DNA of 34,903 bases from an uncultured Rothia sp. (GTDB taxonomy: Bacteria; Actinomycetota; Actinomycetes; Actinomycetales; Micrococcaceae). Made by a program: the position numbers and the translations under genes. Of the stretch, positions 8,801 through 16,689 are shown one piece after another. Below the pieces are notes generated by a model that was not told the origin of the DNA, searched no databases, and was given only the letters and a program-made list of their open reading frames with translations. Within the stretch, counting starts at the first letter, position 1; every line of letters begins with the position of its first letter. The stretch lies in assembly GCA_946222285.1 (NCBI GenBank), contig CAMIIP010000017.1, positions 1-34,903 of the forward strand, written 5' to 3'.

Positions 8801-9480
8801 TTAAGCGTGCGCTGATCAGCAACGGAGAACCAACGGATATTCTCTATCTCATCGCCAAAGAATTCAATGCGGACGGGATGATCTGCCACCGGCGAGAATA
8901 CGTCCAAGATACCGCCGCGTACAGCAAATTCACCGCGTTTAGATACCAAGTCAACGCGCGAATAAGCGGCATTAGAGAGGGCTTTAACCACGCTATCGAA
9001 ATCTTGTTCTTCACCCGCGGTAAGAGTTACCGGATCCATCAGCTCCAGCCCTGAAACCATCGGCTGAATCACCGAACGGATGGGGGAAATAACAATCTGA
9101 GGTGCTTTTGCCGTTGTTAAGCGGCGGAGCACGCTCAAGCGTTGCCCTACTGTATCGGTACGAGGAGAAAGGCGTTCGTGTGGCAGAGTCTCCCAGGCAG
9201 GAAAAACCGCGATATCCTCGGTATCCATAAAAGAACTCAGTGCCGCTGCGGTATCTTCAGCCTCGCGTTCGGTAGCAACAACCGCCAGCACGGTAGAGTT
9301 CGACTCCCCCGCAGCTCGTACTGCTCGCGCCATTTCGGCGAGTAAAACCGGGCGAATACCATCTACCGCACCTATCATGAGTTCACTGACTCGAGTAGTC
9401 ATAGGTTGTGCGGCAGCCTCAGATATTCGGGCAAAGCTGGGAAGGCGGGACAGCAGAGAGGCAAGACCTCGCAGGCTCAT
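5863..9480 (-). CDS. mfd: transcription-repair coupling factor Mfd
   Basis: Mfd removes RNA polymerase stalled at lesions and recruits UvrA. The 1205-residue length is normal. The order is a UvrB-like N-terminal module, a CarD-type RNA polymerase interaction domain with GDYVVHEQHGIGQF near residue 520, then a RecG-like SF2 translocase: Walker A GDVGYGKTE (about 680), DEEQRFG (about 783), SATPIPRTLEMSL, and motif VI QLHQLRGRVGRGRE (about 957). A TRCF C-terminal domain with LPHEYVASERLRLAAYR follows. No key motif is missing. The ATG is preceded by GAAAGAAG. In other actinobacteria mfd commonly lies close to pth and rplY; here those genes are more than 17 kb away on the same strand. Confidence 0.97.
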   Translation of the reverse strand: MSLRGLASLLSRLPSFARISEAAAQPMTTRVSELMIGAVDGIRPVLLAEMARAVRAAGESNSTVLAVVATEREAEDTAAALSSFMDTEDIAVFPAWETLPHERLSPRTDTVGQRLSVLRRLTTAKAPQIVISPIRSVIQPMVSGLELMDPVTLTAGEEQDFDSVVKALSNAAYSRVDLVSKRGEFAVRGGILDVFSPVADHPVRIEFFGDEIENIRWFSVADQRTLNQDHHPSSIVAPPCRELLITPAVMSKAARLKADFPGATAMLEKIAGGIYTEGMESLTPLLVDHMTTLMELLPAGSLPVILEPEKVRARAADLVATNEEFLLAAWESAADNTNAPIDLGQNAAGFAAGAFRDVADVRKVALERNLGWWGMTSLGVEDAIEDGIDSLTIDARVPHAYAGNVSELLEEVGNKVRQNWHVIAVTDGPGPLARLLSVFQEAQIPAARTDSLDKEPDTGIIEMTTASAGKGFVIESANIAFFTEADILGRSSAYASRDSRATKLPVRRRKNAVDPMSLKTGDYVVHEQHGIGQFIELVQRPIAGAMIKPGQPKPMKEYLVLEYAASKRGGAKDRLFVPTDQLDQVSNYVGGDAPVLSKMGGSDWAKTKSRARKAVKEIAADLIKLYSARQASRGHAFGTDTPWQHELEEAFPYNETPDQLSAINEVKADMEREVPMDRLISGDVGYGKTEIAVRAAFKAVQDGKQVAILVPTTLLAQQHFETFNERFSGFPVRVSVLSRFQSKKESDETLEGIKNGSIDVVIGTHRILSQSTQFKDLGLVIIDEEQRFGVEHKEKLKQLRTNVDVLAMSATPIPRTLEMSLTGIRETSTLATPPEERHPVLTYVGARTDKQISAAIRRELMREGQVFFVHNRVSSIERVAVELQELVPEARIAVAHGKMSESRLEKIIVDFWDRKFDVLVCTTIVETGLDISNANTLIVDQAQNYGLSQLHQLRGRVGRGRERAYAYFLYPTDKILGEVALERLKAVATHNELGAGMQLAMKDLEIRGAGNLLGGEQSGHIAGVGFDLYLRLVGEAVANFRGEKDDQTPAEVKVDLPVNAHLPHEYVASERLRLAAYRQIAQASSEAELAEAHEELVDRYGEVPAATENLFLIASLRLRARVIGLREIVAMGPKVRFFPVNDLPDSKQMRLNRMYPGSLYKQVPGTEQWQILVPRPKTARVGGKDLQDEAMVQWTGEFLKVILEE

Positions 9481-9823
9481 AAGTGAGACTTCTTTCCGGT
9501 TTAAGCAAATGTAGGTGCATATTTTCGAGCAACAGGAACACGTTATTATCTCACACGACTAAATAGGGGACTCGTATTGAGCAGGGATTATCTCTTCTAT
9601 GAACAAAGTTTTACGTTGACTACAACAAACATTATTTTTTGCAAATTAGAGCCCACAAAAGACCGTCCACATTTAGGACTACGCACCTCTGTTTCGCTGT
9701 CAAACCGCGGTTTTTACTGGTTTACTCAATAAGAAATCGCTTCGCGCCGTTTCTTATTTCGCACATCGTTATGAGCGGCTAGAAAACTTCATACAGCAGC
9801 ACACGTTTAAATTAGGGGAAACG
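9481..9823. other. divergent intergenic region between mfd and the first fibrinogen-like gene
   Basis: This 343-base gap must hold the promoters of mfd (minus) and of the fibrinogen-like gene (plus). I cannot place a convincing -35/-10 pair for either. The main structure visible is the inverted repeat at 9728-9758, listed separately. No gene, tRNA or terminator is seen. Confidence 0.6.
9728..9758. promoter_or_regulatory. inverted repeat upstream of the first fibrinogen-like gene
   Basis: AATAAGAAA (9728-9736) and TTTCTTATT (9750-9758) form a perfect 9-bp inverted repeat around a 13-nt centre that itself contains CGC-TTC-GCG. It ends 65 bases before the start codon. With its AT-rich arms and no T-run context it fits a protein-binding operator or leader hairpin better than a terminator. 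Function is inferred from position only. Confidence 0.35.
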
Positions 9824-12712
9824 TTGGTTAACTTTCGCGTGCGTAAAATTTTTGCGCTTTTAGGGACAGTTACACTCATTGGCTCTATATCGCCAGCAAC
9901 AGCACAGACTACACCCGTCTCAATAAATACTACCGTGCAGGTAGACGGTAAATCATCAGAAACAGCAGCAGCTTCTTGCTTCGAAATCAAGCAGAATGAT
10001 CCTTCATCAAAATCCGGCACGTACTGGCTCTATACACCAGCCATGCCAGCACCGGCACAGTTTTACTGCGATCAGGAAACCAACGGTGGCGGCTGGGTCA
10101 TGATTGGTCGCGGCCGAGAGGATTGGACCGAACAATACGCGGGTAAAGGGAACGCTCAGGATCTCTATAACAACCCTGATGGAACTGACGCATTTTCCAC
10201 CGTACAGTTGCCCTCTACTACCATTGATCAGCTTCTCAATGATCAGTCCATTTCTGATCAGTCCAACGGCATGATGGTTAAACGCGCTATGGATAAAGCC
10301 GGTTCTACCACTCAGGCAGTGACCTTCAAGACTCAAAATCGCCAGGACTGGTCATGGAAGTTTAGCTACTACGCTCGCTACGATAACTTTGTTTTTTCGC
10401 AGAGCAATAAGCCCGGCACCTCCATTACTAAGGGACTTTCGCAAGACATGATCCGTAGGGATGATGCCAACCCCACGTTAGCTGTCTCGTTTTACGGTCG
10501 TAGCGTTTTGAACTGGAAAATGGGCTTTGGTTACGGTCCCAATGTACTCGGCAGCAAAGCAGCAGATTCTTATCTCTGGACCCCTACTGAGGGCGGGCAG
10601 TACGCGCTTCCCTTTGCTCAGGCTTTCGTTAAGCCAACCCTCACCCAAGCAGATCTAAAATTTGATGATGTGAGCGATACAGGAACGGCAGAAAAAACTA
10701 ATCGCGCCTTGCCCAACAGCCTCAGTGAAAAAGTCAGCTGGCGTACCAGCGATGAGACGGGTACAGGTATTGTCCATCAGGACAACACTTACGTTCAGTC
10801 CTTCACTCAGTCAGGAAACACTGTGTTCGCCGGTGGAGATTTCAAATATCTAGAGAATGCCCAGACCGGTGAAAAAGTAGAGCAGAAATTCCTGGCGGGA
10901 TTCGACGTCAATTCTGGTGAACTTACCCGTTCCTTCGCCCCGACCTTCAACAATCAGGTCAAAACGGTTGAAGCTCTTCCTAATGGAAAACTTGCTGTTG
11001 GCGGGCAATTTACCACTGTCAACGGTAAACCTCATGCCGGCTTCGTCGTTCTCGATCCGACAACGGGTACTATTGACGAAGAACTCAGCACCACCCTTGA
11101 AAATCTCACCTCTGCGGGTGTAGTGAAGGTTAGTGATTTACTTGTCAAAGACAATTATCTCTACATAGGTGGGCTTTTTACGCACCTAACCGATGTGGGT
11201 AGCTCCCATAGTATTTTCTCACGCAATGCTGCTCGTATTGATCTCACAACCGGAAAAATAGATGCTGAATGGCGACCAGACTTTAACGGTACCGTCAATG
11301 GTCTGAGCGTCGCTCCCGATAGCAGTGCAGTCTATGCGGCTGGATATTTCTCTACCCTTCACGGTGAAGAGGCAATCCGTCTTGCTGCTATCGACCCTAC
11401 CAATGGCAAGCGACTGGCACCCTGGAAATGGGATAGCTCTTACCCCGCCCGCGTGGGAAAAGTAGCTAATTACGATTACCAGTATGCGGTACAGGCCATC
11501 GAGGGCGCAGTGTGGACTGCAGGATCAGAGCACATCATTTCCAAATACAACGCAAATGGTTTTGCTCGTCAGTATTCAGCAATTACCCGTAACGGTGGAG
11601 ACTTCCAGAGCTTCTCCTTCAATAACAACAACAACGTCTTGTATGCCTCTTGCCACTGTGGTGATGCAGTTTATGAAGGCGCTTCATCGTTCCAATCGCC
11701 CTACGGCGAAAGCTCTCTCACCAACATCCATCAGATTCGCCTACTCGGTGCTTGGGATCCTACCACCGGCAAATACCTGCCTCAATTCAATCCTCAGCTC
11801 TCAGGCAAGAGCGGTAATGGCGTATGGGCTTCCTTCACCGACAGCACCGGTGTACTGTGGGCTGGCGGCGATATCAACCGCTCCATGGGCGTCGGCGGCT
11901 ATGCTCAAGCAACCGTTGGTTTCGCGCGGTTCGCGCCTAACGACTCTGCAGCCCCCTCAACACCAAATAACTTGACCGCAGAAACGAAAGACGGCAAGGA
12001 TCAGCTCAACTGGTCTTCTTCCCCTGACGGTGATGTTACTTATCAGATCATCCGTAATAATAAAGTTATTGCCAGCACTACAGATACTACTTTTGCTGTT
12101 ACTCATCAGGATGGAGCACGTTACTTTGTTCGTGCTACCGATGCCGCGGGAAATATCTCAGCGTCCACTCCCGTTGTTCAGGCTACGGTAGCGCCCGTAA
12201 CCGTGAGTCCCAAAACCGTTCTATCTTCGGGAGACACCTGGAATTACAAGCTAGGAACTAACGCTCCCGATAGTGATTGGAATAAACCCGGTGCAAACGC
12301 TACATCGTGGTCAACCGGTAAGACCGCGATGGGTTGGTCTAACTCGACTCTTGCTACAGCTATCGACCGAGGTACAGATCGTCCTCTGAGTTTCTATGCG
12401 CGAAAGACTGTCACATTAGATTCTTTGGAAGAGTATAAGAAGCTTTATCTCAATACCTATGCTGACGACGGTATTGTGGTGTATGTCAACGGTCAGGAAG
12501 TAGCTCGTCAGGGCATGCCCGATGGCGCGGTTAACTATCAGACCTGGGCGAAAAGTTCTCAGACCACCTCTGCAGCCAAAAATACTCCCTTAGAAATCGA
12601 CGTTCCTCTTAACAGCTTGAAAACCGGAGAAAACACGATTGCGGTTGAAGTTCACGCTGGTTATCGCTCTAGTCCTAATGTCACTTTCGACATGACAGGC
12701 GAACTGCGCTAA
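9824..12712 (+). CDS. secreted fibrinogen-like (YCDxxxxGGGW) protein with beta-propeller-like region, FN3 and C-terminal beta-sandwich
   Basis: The 962-residue product begins with a signal peptide (positive start, hydrophobic core, ATA before Gln28-29). A fibrinogen-like module follows (about residues 45-290), with Cys52, Cys82 in FYCDQETNGGGW and RGRE. About residues 300-710 carry repeated blades such as FAGGDF, LAVGGQFT and AAGYFSTL, suggesting a beta-propeller, and contain Cys610-His-Cys612. An FN3 domain (about 711-795) ends in RYFVRATDAAGN. The last 165 residues resemble a galactose-binding-like beta-sandwich (YADDGIVVYVNGQEV). There is no LPxTG motif or C-terminal anchor helix. The TTG start is chosen for AGGGG at 9814-9818; GTG 9839 is an alternative. 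A paralogue lies 1.2 kb downstream. A role in surface adhesion or glycan binding is inferred from the domains. Confidence 0.85.
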   Translation: MVNFRVRKIFALLGTVTLIGSISPATAQTTPVSINTTVQVDGKSSETAAASCFEIKQNDPSSKSGTYWLYTPAMPAPAQFYCDQETNGGGWVMIGRGREDWTEQYAGKGNAQDLYNNPDGTDAFSTVQLPSTTIDQLLNDQSISDQSNGMMVKRAMDKAGSTTQAVTFKTQNRQDWSWKFSYYARYDNFVFSQSNKPGTSITKGLSQDMIRRDDANPTLAVSFYGRSVLNWKMGFGYGPNVLGSKAADSYLWTPTEGGQYALPFAQAFVKPTLTQADLKFDDVSDTGTAEKTNRALPNSLSEKVSWRTSDETGTGIVHQDNTYVQSFTQSGNTVFAGGDFKYLENAQTGEKVEQKFLAGFDVNSGELTRSFAPTFNNQVKTVEALPNGKLAVGGQFTTVNGKPHAGFVVLDPTTGTIDEELSTTLENLTSAGVVKVSDLLVKDNYLYIGGLFTHLTDVGSSHSIFSRNAARIDLTTGKIDAEWRPDFNGTVNGLSVAPDSSAVYAAGYFSTLHGEEAIRLAAIDPTNGKRLAPWKWDSSYPARVGKVANYDYQYAVQAIEGAVWTAGSEHIISKYNANGFARQYSAITRNGGDFQSFSFNNNNNVLYASCHCGDAVYEGASSFQSPYGESSLTNIHQIRLLGAWDPTTGKYLPQFNPQLSGKSGNGVWASFTDSTGVLWAGGDINRSMGVGGYAQATVGFARFAPNDSAAPSTPNNLTAETKDGKDQLNWSSSPDGDVTYQIIRNNKVIASTTDTTFAVTHQDGARYFVRATDAAGNISASTPVVQATVAPVTVSPKTVLSSGDTWNYKLGTNAPDSDWNKPGANATSWSTGKTAMGWSNSTLATAIDRGTDRPLSFYARKTVTLDSLEEYKKLYLNTYADDGIVVYVNGQEVARQGMPDGAVNYQTWAKSSQTTSAAKNTPLEIDVPLNSLKTGENTIAVEVHAGYRSSPNVTFDMTGELR

Positions 12713-12722
12713 TTTCCTTCTG

Positions 12723-12760
12723 AAATACCCTGTGTGTGGAAAACCATACACAGGGTATTT
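12723..12760. terminator. terminator after the first fibrinogen-like gene
   Basis: A 17-bp stem (12723-12739 with 12744-12760, one G-T wobble) closes over an AAAA loop. The left arm starts with AAAT and the right arm ends in ATTT followed by GTT, so it can act in both directions. It begins 11 bases after the stop codon. Confidence 0.85.
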
Positions 12761-12842
12761 GTTATATCAGCCACTACTAAAAACAGTGGACAAGTAACAT
12801 ACTTCCAAAGAAGACCATTCGTAATATTATTACCTTGTAACG

Positions 12843-12871
12843 TTTACCCATGTCATAATCATTTTTATACA
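12843..12871 (+). promoter_or_regulatory. candidate promoter of the lipoprotein/second fibrinogen-like operon
   Basis: TTTACC (12843-12848) and TATACA (12866-12871) are separated by 17 bases, an acceptable sigma-70 type pair. Transcription would start near 12878, leaving a leader of about 200 bases before the lipoprotein ATG. This is a visual match only. Confidence 0.35.
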
Positions 12872-13075
12872 TAGCGTAATAATTTGAGCGTTACCCACTA
12901 AACAACCTACAAGTTTAGTTTTCATAAAATTCGCTTAAATCCATGGGATACCCATTGGTAACAAAATGGAATAAGATGAAAACAGGCCCACAAAACCACA
13001 GTTTTGCCGGGACTATCGCTTGAAGGTTATTAGGGAATTTCAAGCACACTTCGCACCATAATTTCAGAGGGATCG

Positions 13076-13870
13076 ATGTCTTCCATCTTTCAGGTAAAAA
13101 AACACCATAAGTTCGCATATTTATCAGTTTCATCATTAGCCCTACTCACCCTGGTACTCACAGGTTGCGCTAGCGATGACCAGTCACCATCAGCAGATAC
13201 TTCCAGCACTTCGAGTACTGCTTCACCGTCGTCGTCCACTTCCGCAGAAGCTTCGAATCAACCCACAGAATCAGCGTCCAAAGAAGCTTCCCCAGAATCA
13301 TCTGATGCTGTAGCCGAAGGCGAAACATCAGATATTTCTGAAAACTATGACGGTGCTGAAGACCTCAAAAGTGCAACAGCTGTTGCACTTGACGAGGAAC
13401 ATGTTCAAGCTGCTGAAGACCTCTACACCAACTACGGAAACGTATTGCAGAACGTAGAAACTCAAGTTGAAACTGGAGATTCTGAAGAAACAGCTGAAGA
13501 TACCCCTTCGGAAGAACGAACTATTTTGACCGATCAGACCATCGGCAAAATTAATGAGGTTGCTACCGGATCGGCAGCAGACGAATTTCAGGCTTCCGCG
13601 CTTGAGTTTGGAACCAGCGGTTGGAAACAAGAAGGTTCAACGAAATTTGTTGGCACTCCTAAAATTGCAGACACCGAATATGAGGGCAAGCCTGCAAAGC
13701 TACTCGAAGTATGCATTGATTCCTCAGACATAGTAGTTAAAGACGCGGCAGGAAACGCACTCACCTCAAGCGAAACAGCTAAACGCTCACTCAATCTCTT
13801 TACCCTCGTTGAAGAAAACGGTTCTTGGAAAATTGCCTACCGCGCAATGCCCAATAACCCTGATTGTTAA
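13076..13870 (+). CDS. lipoprotein with Ser/Thr/Glu-rich linker and small C-terminal domain
   Basis: The 264-residue product has a lipoprotein signal ending in the lipobox LTGC (lipidated Cys near residue 31), so it should be tethered to the outer face of the membrane. A low-complexity linker rich in Ser, Thr, Glu and Ala (about residues 32-100) follows. The C-terminal part (about 110-264) has no motif I can name firmly, but its last 70 residues (LLEVCIDSSD, ENGSWKIAYRAMP, final Cys) resemble the NTF2-like domain of other actinobacterial lipoproteins. ATG 13076 has AGAGGGA just upstream. The second fibrinogen-like gene starts seven bases after its stop, so the two are probably cotranslated partners. 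Confidence 0.8.
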   Translation: MSSIFQVKKHHKFAYLSVSSLALLTLVLTGCASDDQSPSADTSSTSSTASPSSSTSAEASNQPTESASKEASPESSDAVAEGETSDISENYDGAEDLKSATAVALDEEHVQAAEDLYTNYGNVLQNVETQVETGDSEETAEDTPSEERTILTDQTIGKINEVATGSAADEFQASALEFGTSGWKQEGSTKFVGTPKIADTEYEGKPAKLLEVCIDSSDIVVKDAAGNALTSSETAKRSLNLFTLVEENGSWKIAYRAMPNNPDC

Positions 13871-13877
13871 GAAAAAT

Positions 13878-16340
13878 ATGAAATTTAAAAACATCACACG
13901 CACCGTAATGACAAGCACGCTTGCGCTCGTCGTTGGAGTGGTAACGCTACCCGTCACGGGTGCTTCTGCCGCAGAATCTACGAATTTCGACGGTTCCTCC
14001 AGCGATAAAGCCGCAGCATCCTGCTACGAAATTAAACAGAACAACCCTGATTCTAAGTCAGGTTCATATTGGCTCTTTACCCCTCAAATGGACGCACCTG
14101 CGCAGTTCTACTGCGATCAGGAAACCAACGGTGGCGGCTGGGTCATGATCGGTCGAGGCCGTGAAGGCTGGGTAGAAGAATACAACGGACGGGGAAACAA
14201 CAACGATTTAGTATCGAATCCCGACGGCACCGATGCTTTCAGCCCTGTTCAGCTTGATTCTGGCACCGTTGATGATCTGCTTGGTGGTCAAGCGCCCAGC
14301 GATCTTGAAGACGGCATCCGCTTCAAACGTGCAACCGATAATGCAGGAACCCAGTATCAGAACGCTTATGCTAAACGGCTCAATACCGAAAGCTGGAGCT
14401 GGGCTCTTCGAGCGAATGCCAATTGGGGAGATATCCGCTTCGATAACCCAACATCCTTAGGTAAAGGTCTCAGCATCGCCTCTACCGTAGGAAAAATCGG
14501 TGACTGGGACAATCGCTACAACGCTCTTGTTTTCAATGCTTCTAAAGCCACCAACTGGCTCCATGGTTTCAACTATGGGTATTCCGTTTTGGGAGATACC
14601 TCCCCCACTTCTTATCTATGGTCGGCTCAGCGTAACTACGCGATACCTTTCACCCAGGTTTTTGTCCGTCCGAAGCTAACCCAGGAAAACGCCGGTTTCG
14701 AATCAATCGCAGATAGCGGCGCTGCTCAGGTACAAAAACGACAGCTTCCTAATAGCTTCTCCGCAAAAATGACCTGGAGCACCTCTGTTGAGTCTGGAAC
14801 TGGCATTGACGATGAGATGAATACTCGTGTTCAAGCAATCACGCAGGTAGGCAACACTGTATTTACCGGTGGCGATTTCAAGAACCTGGTCAGCGCATCA
14901 GGAGAAATAGTAGAACAGTCTTATCTGGCTGGCTATGATGTCAATTCTTCAGAACTAGTTCGCAGTTTCAAGCCCACTTTTAATGGTCAGATTAAGGCTT
15001 TGGAAAGTCTCTCCAACGGCAAATTAGCAGTAGGCGGCGAATTCACTAAAGTCAATGATCAAGACGTTGCAGGTTTCGTAGTGCTAGATCCGGTAACCGG
15101 TGAAATTGATAAAACCTATGACTGGGTTGTTGAAAACCGCCTTACCTCAGGGATTACCACGGTAAAAACTATTCAGGAAGCCAACGGCTACCTTTACATC
15201 GGTGGAGCTTTCACTCATACAAAGGGACACGGATCGAATGTTTTCTCCTACGCTCGCAATGCTGCCCGCTTTAAAATGAGCGACGGTAGTATCGATAAGG
15301 TATGGCGCCCCGAATTCAACGGAACCGTCAACGGAATCTCCGCTGGAACCGATAACGAAAACGTTTATACAGCGGGCTACTTTTCCACCAATAAGGGAGA
15401 GAAGTCTTGGAAGCTGGCTAATCTAAACACTACCGATGGCAAGCTCAAGCAAGGTTGGGACTGGAAACTTTCTTACACCAGTGAGAGAACCGCAACGAGA
15501 ATGGGATTCCAATTCGATGTTCAGGATGCTGATTCCTCGGTATGGACCGCTGGCGCAGAACATCTGATCGCTCAGTACAACAAGACTGATCTTTCCAGGA
15601 TGTCCTCCTCCATTACCAAGTCCGGCGGCGATTTTCAGGATCTCTACCGCGATTCCGCTAACGGCATTGTCTACGGCGCTTGCCATTGCGGAGACTGGGT
15701 CTATGAAGGCGGCGATATGCACGATGACCCCTGGAAGACTTCCACTGACATTCATCGTATCCGTCTAGTCGGCGCATTCGATGAAAAGACCGGTGAAGTA
15801 ATTCCTGATTTCAGCCCTAACATCTCGGGACTTCGTAGCTACGGCATCTGGGAATCATTCGTTGATTCAACTGGTGTTCTTTGGGTAGGTGGCGATATCA
15901 CAAAAACCATGGGTAGTAGCGGTACCCAGAATACTGTTGGCTTCGCGCGCTATACACCCCGCGATGTAACACCTGCCGCTGCTCCAAAGAATCTTCAGGT
16001 TACATCTGACGGTAATAAGGATCAGCTGAAGTGGACATCCGGTACATGGAGCCCCACCTCATACCAGGTATTACGCGATGATCGCGTAGTGGCTACAGTG
16101 AAGTCAGGTACAACGAATCTTGAGCTACCCCACATTGATGGCGCCCGTTATTTTGTTCGCTCGGTAGATCAGGCTGGAAACTTCTCAGCATCGACTCCCG
16201 TCGCAACGGCTTCCACAGGAGTCAAGACCGAAGCACCTGCTGATGCAGCCAAGACAGACGAAACTGACAAGGTAACGGATCCTCAGGCCCCCGCAGATCC
16301 AGAAATTCCTGCCAAGGAGGAAACCAACCCTGATGCCTAA
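13878..16340 (+). CDS. secreted fibrinogen-like (YCDxxxxGGGW) protein with beta-propeller-like region, FN3 and acidic Pro-rich tail
   Basis: This 820-residue paralogue of the 9824 gene product has a signal peptide ending near ASA (residue 31), a fibrinogen-like module with Cys49 and Cys79 in FYCDQETNGGGW, the same blade-like repeats (FTGGDF, LAVGGEFT, TAGYFST), Cys602-His-Cys604, and an FN3 domain with RYFVRSVDQAGN. It lacks the final beta-sandwich; the last 40 residues are an unstructured Ala/Pro/Asp/Lys-rich tail with no sortase motif. The start is placed at ATG 13878, seven bases after the lipoprotein stop, because the signal peptide begins there. An in-frame extension back to 13809 would lie inside the lipoprotein gene. 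Translation may be coupled. Adhesion or glycan binding is inferred. Confidence 0.85.
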   Translation: MKFKNITRTVMTSTLALVVGVVTLPVTGASAAESTNFDGSSSDKAAASCYEIKQNNPDSKSGSYWLFTPQMDAPAQFYCDQETNGGGWVMIGRGREGWVEEYNGRGNNNDLVSNPDGTDAFSPVQLDSGTVDDLLGGQAPSDLEDGIRFKRATDNAGTQYQNAYAKRLNTESWSWALRANANWGDIRFDNPTSLGKGLSIASTVGKIGDWDNRYNALVFNASKATNWLHGFNYGYSVLGDTSPTSYLWSAQRNYAIPFTQVFVRPKLTQENAGFESIADSGAAQVQKRQLPNSFSAKMTWSTSVESGTGIDDEMNTRVQAITQVGNTVFTGGDFKNLVSASGEIVEQSYLAGYDVNSSELVRSFKPTFNGQIKALESLSNGKLAVGGEFTKVNDQDVAGFVVLDPVTGEIDKTYDWVVENRLTSGITTVKTIQEANGYLYIGGAFTHTKGHGSNVFSYARNAARFKMSDGSIDKVWRPEFNGTVNGISAGTDNENVYTAGYFSTNKGEKSWKLANLNTTDGKLKQGWDWKLSYTSERTATRMGFQFDVQDADSSVWTAGAEHLIAQYNKTDLSRMSSSITKSGGDFQDLYRDSANGIVYGACHCGDWVYEGGDMHDDPWKTSTDIHRIRLVGAFDEKTGEVIPDFSPNISGLRSYGIWESFVDSTGVLWVGGDITKTMGSSGTQNTVGFARYTPRDVTPAAAPKNLQVTSDGNKDQLKWTSGTWSPTSYQVLRDDRVVATVKSGTTNLELPHIDGARYFVRSVDQAGNFSASTPVATASTGVKTEAPADAAKTDETDKVTDPQAPADPEIPAKEETNPDA

Positions 16341-16689
16341 GGCATCTCGGCCATGTTGAATACGGGGCGGCGAGAGGGAGACTTTTCGCCGCCCCTACTT
16401 TTTGCCCTATATCTTCCCCTTATCTGTGATTTTTGTAGTCTAAAAGATTGGCGCCCTAACCCACAAGGGGATATATACACACATTGACCCACAAGTCTTC
16501 TTTTTTAGTTCATTCATCGTTCACTTCAACTATTTTCTGGATAGTATGTTTCAACGCAATAGACTCATTCATTTACAACTCATGTAAGGATTAAGAATGG
16601 CTCTCACCCACCATCCAAAAACATCTTTTTAGGGAATCTCACCGGCCTTGAAGACCGGGAGACAATAATCATCGTTAGGTTTACAGCAT
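16341..16689. other. intergenic region before the polysaccharide operon
   Basis: The first part holds the terminator at 16364-16403. The remaining 286 bases are AT-rich and should contain the promoter of the polysaccharide operon, but I see no convincing -35/-10 pair (TTGACC at 16484 lacks a partner at the right distance). A short imperfect palindrome at 16642-16658 (CCGGCCTTGAAGACCGG) lies about 30 bases before the start codon and could be a regulatory site. No gene is seen. Confidence 0.5.
16364..16403 (+). terminator. terminator of the lipoprotein/fibrinogen-like operon
   Basis: GGGGCGGCGA (16364-16373) pairs perfectly with TCGCCGCCCC (16386-16395) over a 12-nt loop and is followed by TACTTTTT. 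It starts 23 bases after the stop codon of the second fibrinogen-like gene. Confidence 0.88.

Larger units (their letters stand above)
12713..13075. other. intergenic region with terminator and candidate promoter
   Basis: This 363-base gap between the first fibrinogen-like gene and the lipoprotein contains a strong terminator (12723-12760) and a candidate promoter (12843-12871), both listed. A leader of roughly 200 bases would follow the promoter. It contains a short hairpin CAAAAC-CACA-GTTTTG around 12990-13006 but no obvious coding sequence. A minus-strand frame that starts inside the lipoprotein gene looks like chance. Confidence 0.6.

Noticed and set aside
12915..13136. 73-codon minus-strand frame upstream of the lipoprotein
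   Set aside because: It starts inside the lipoprotein gene on the opposite strand, covers its ribosome site, and encodes nothing recognisable.
13809..13877. Longer N-terminus for the second fibrinogen-like protein
   Set aside because: It would overlap the lipoprotein gene and hide the signal peptide, which starts at 13878.
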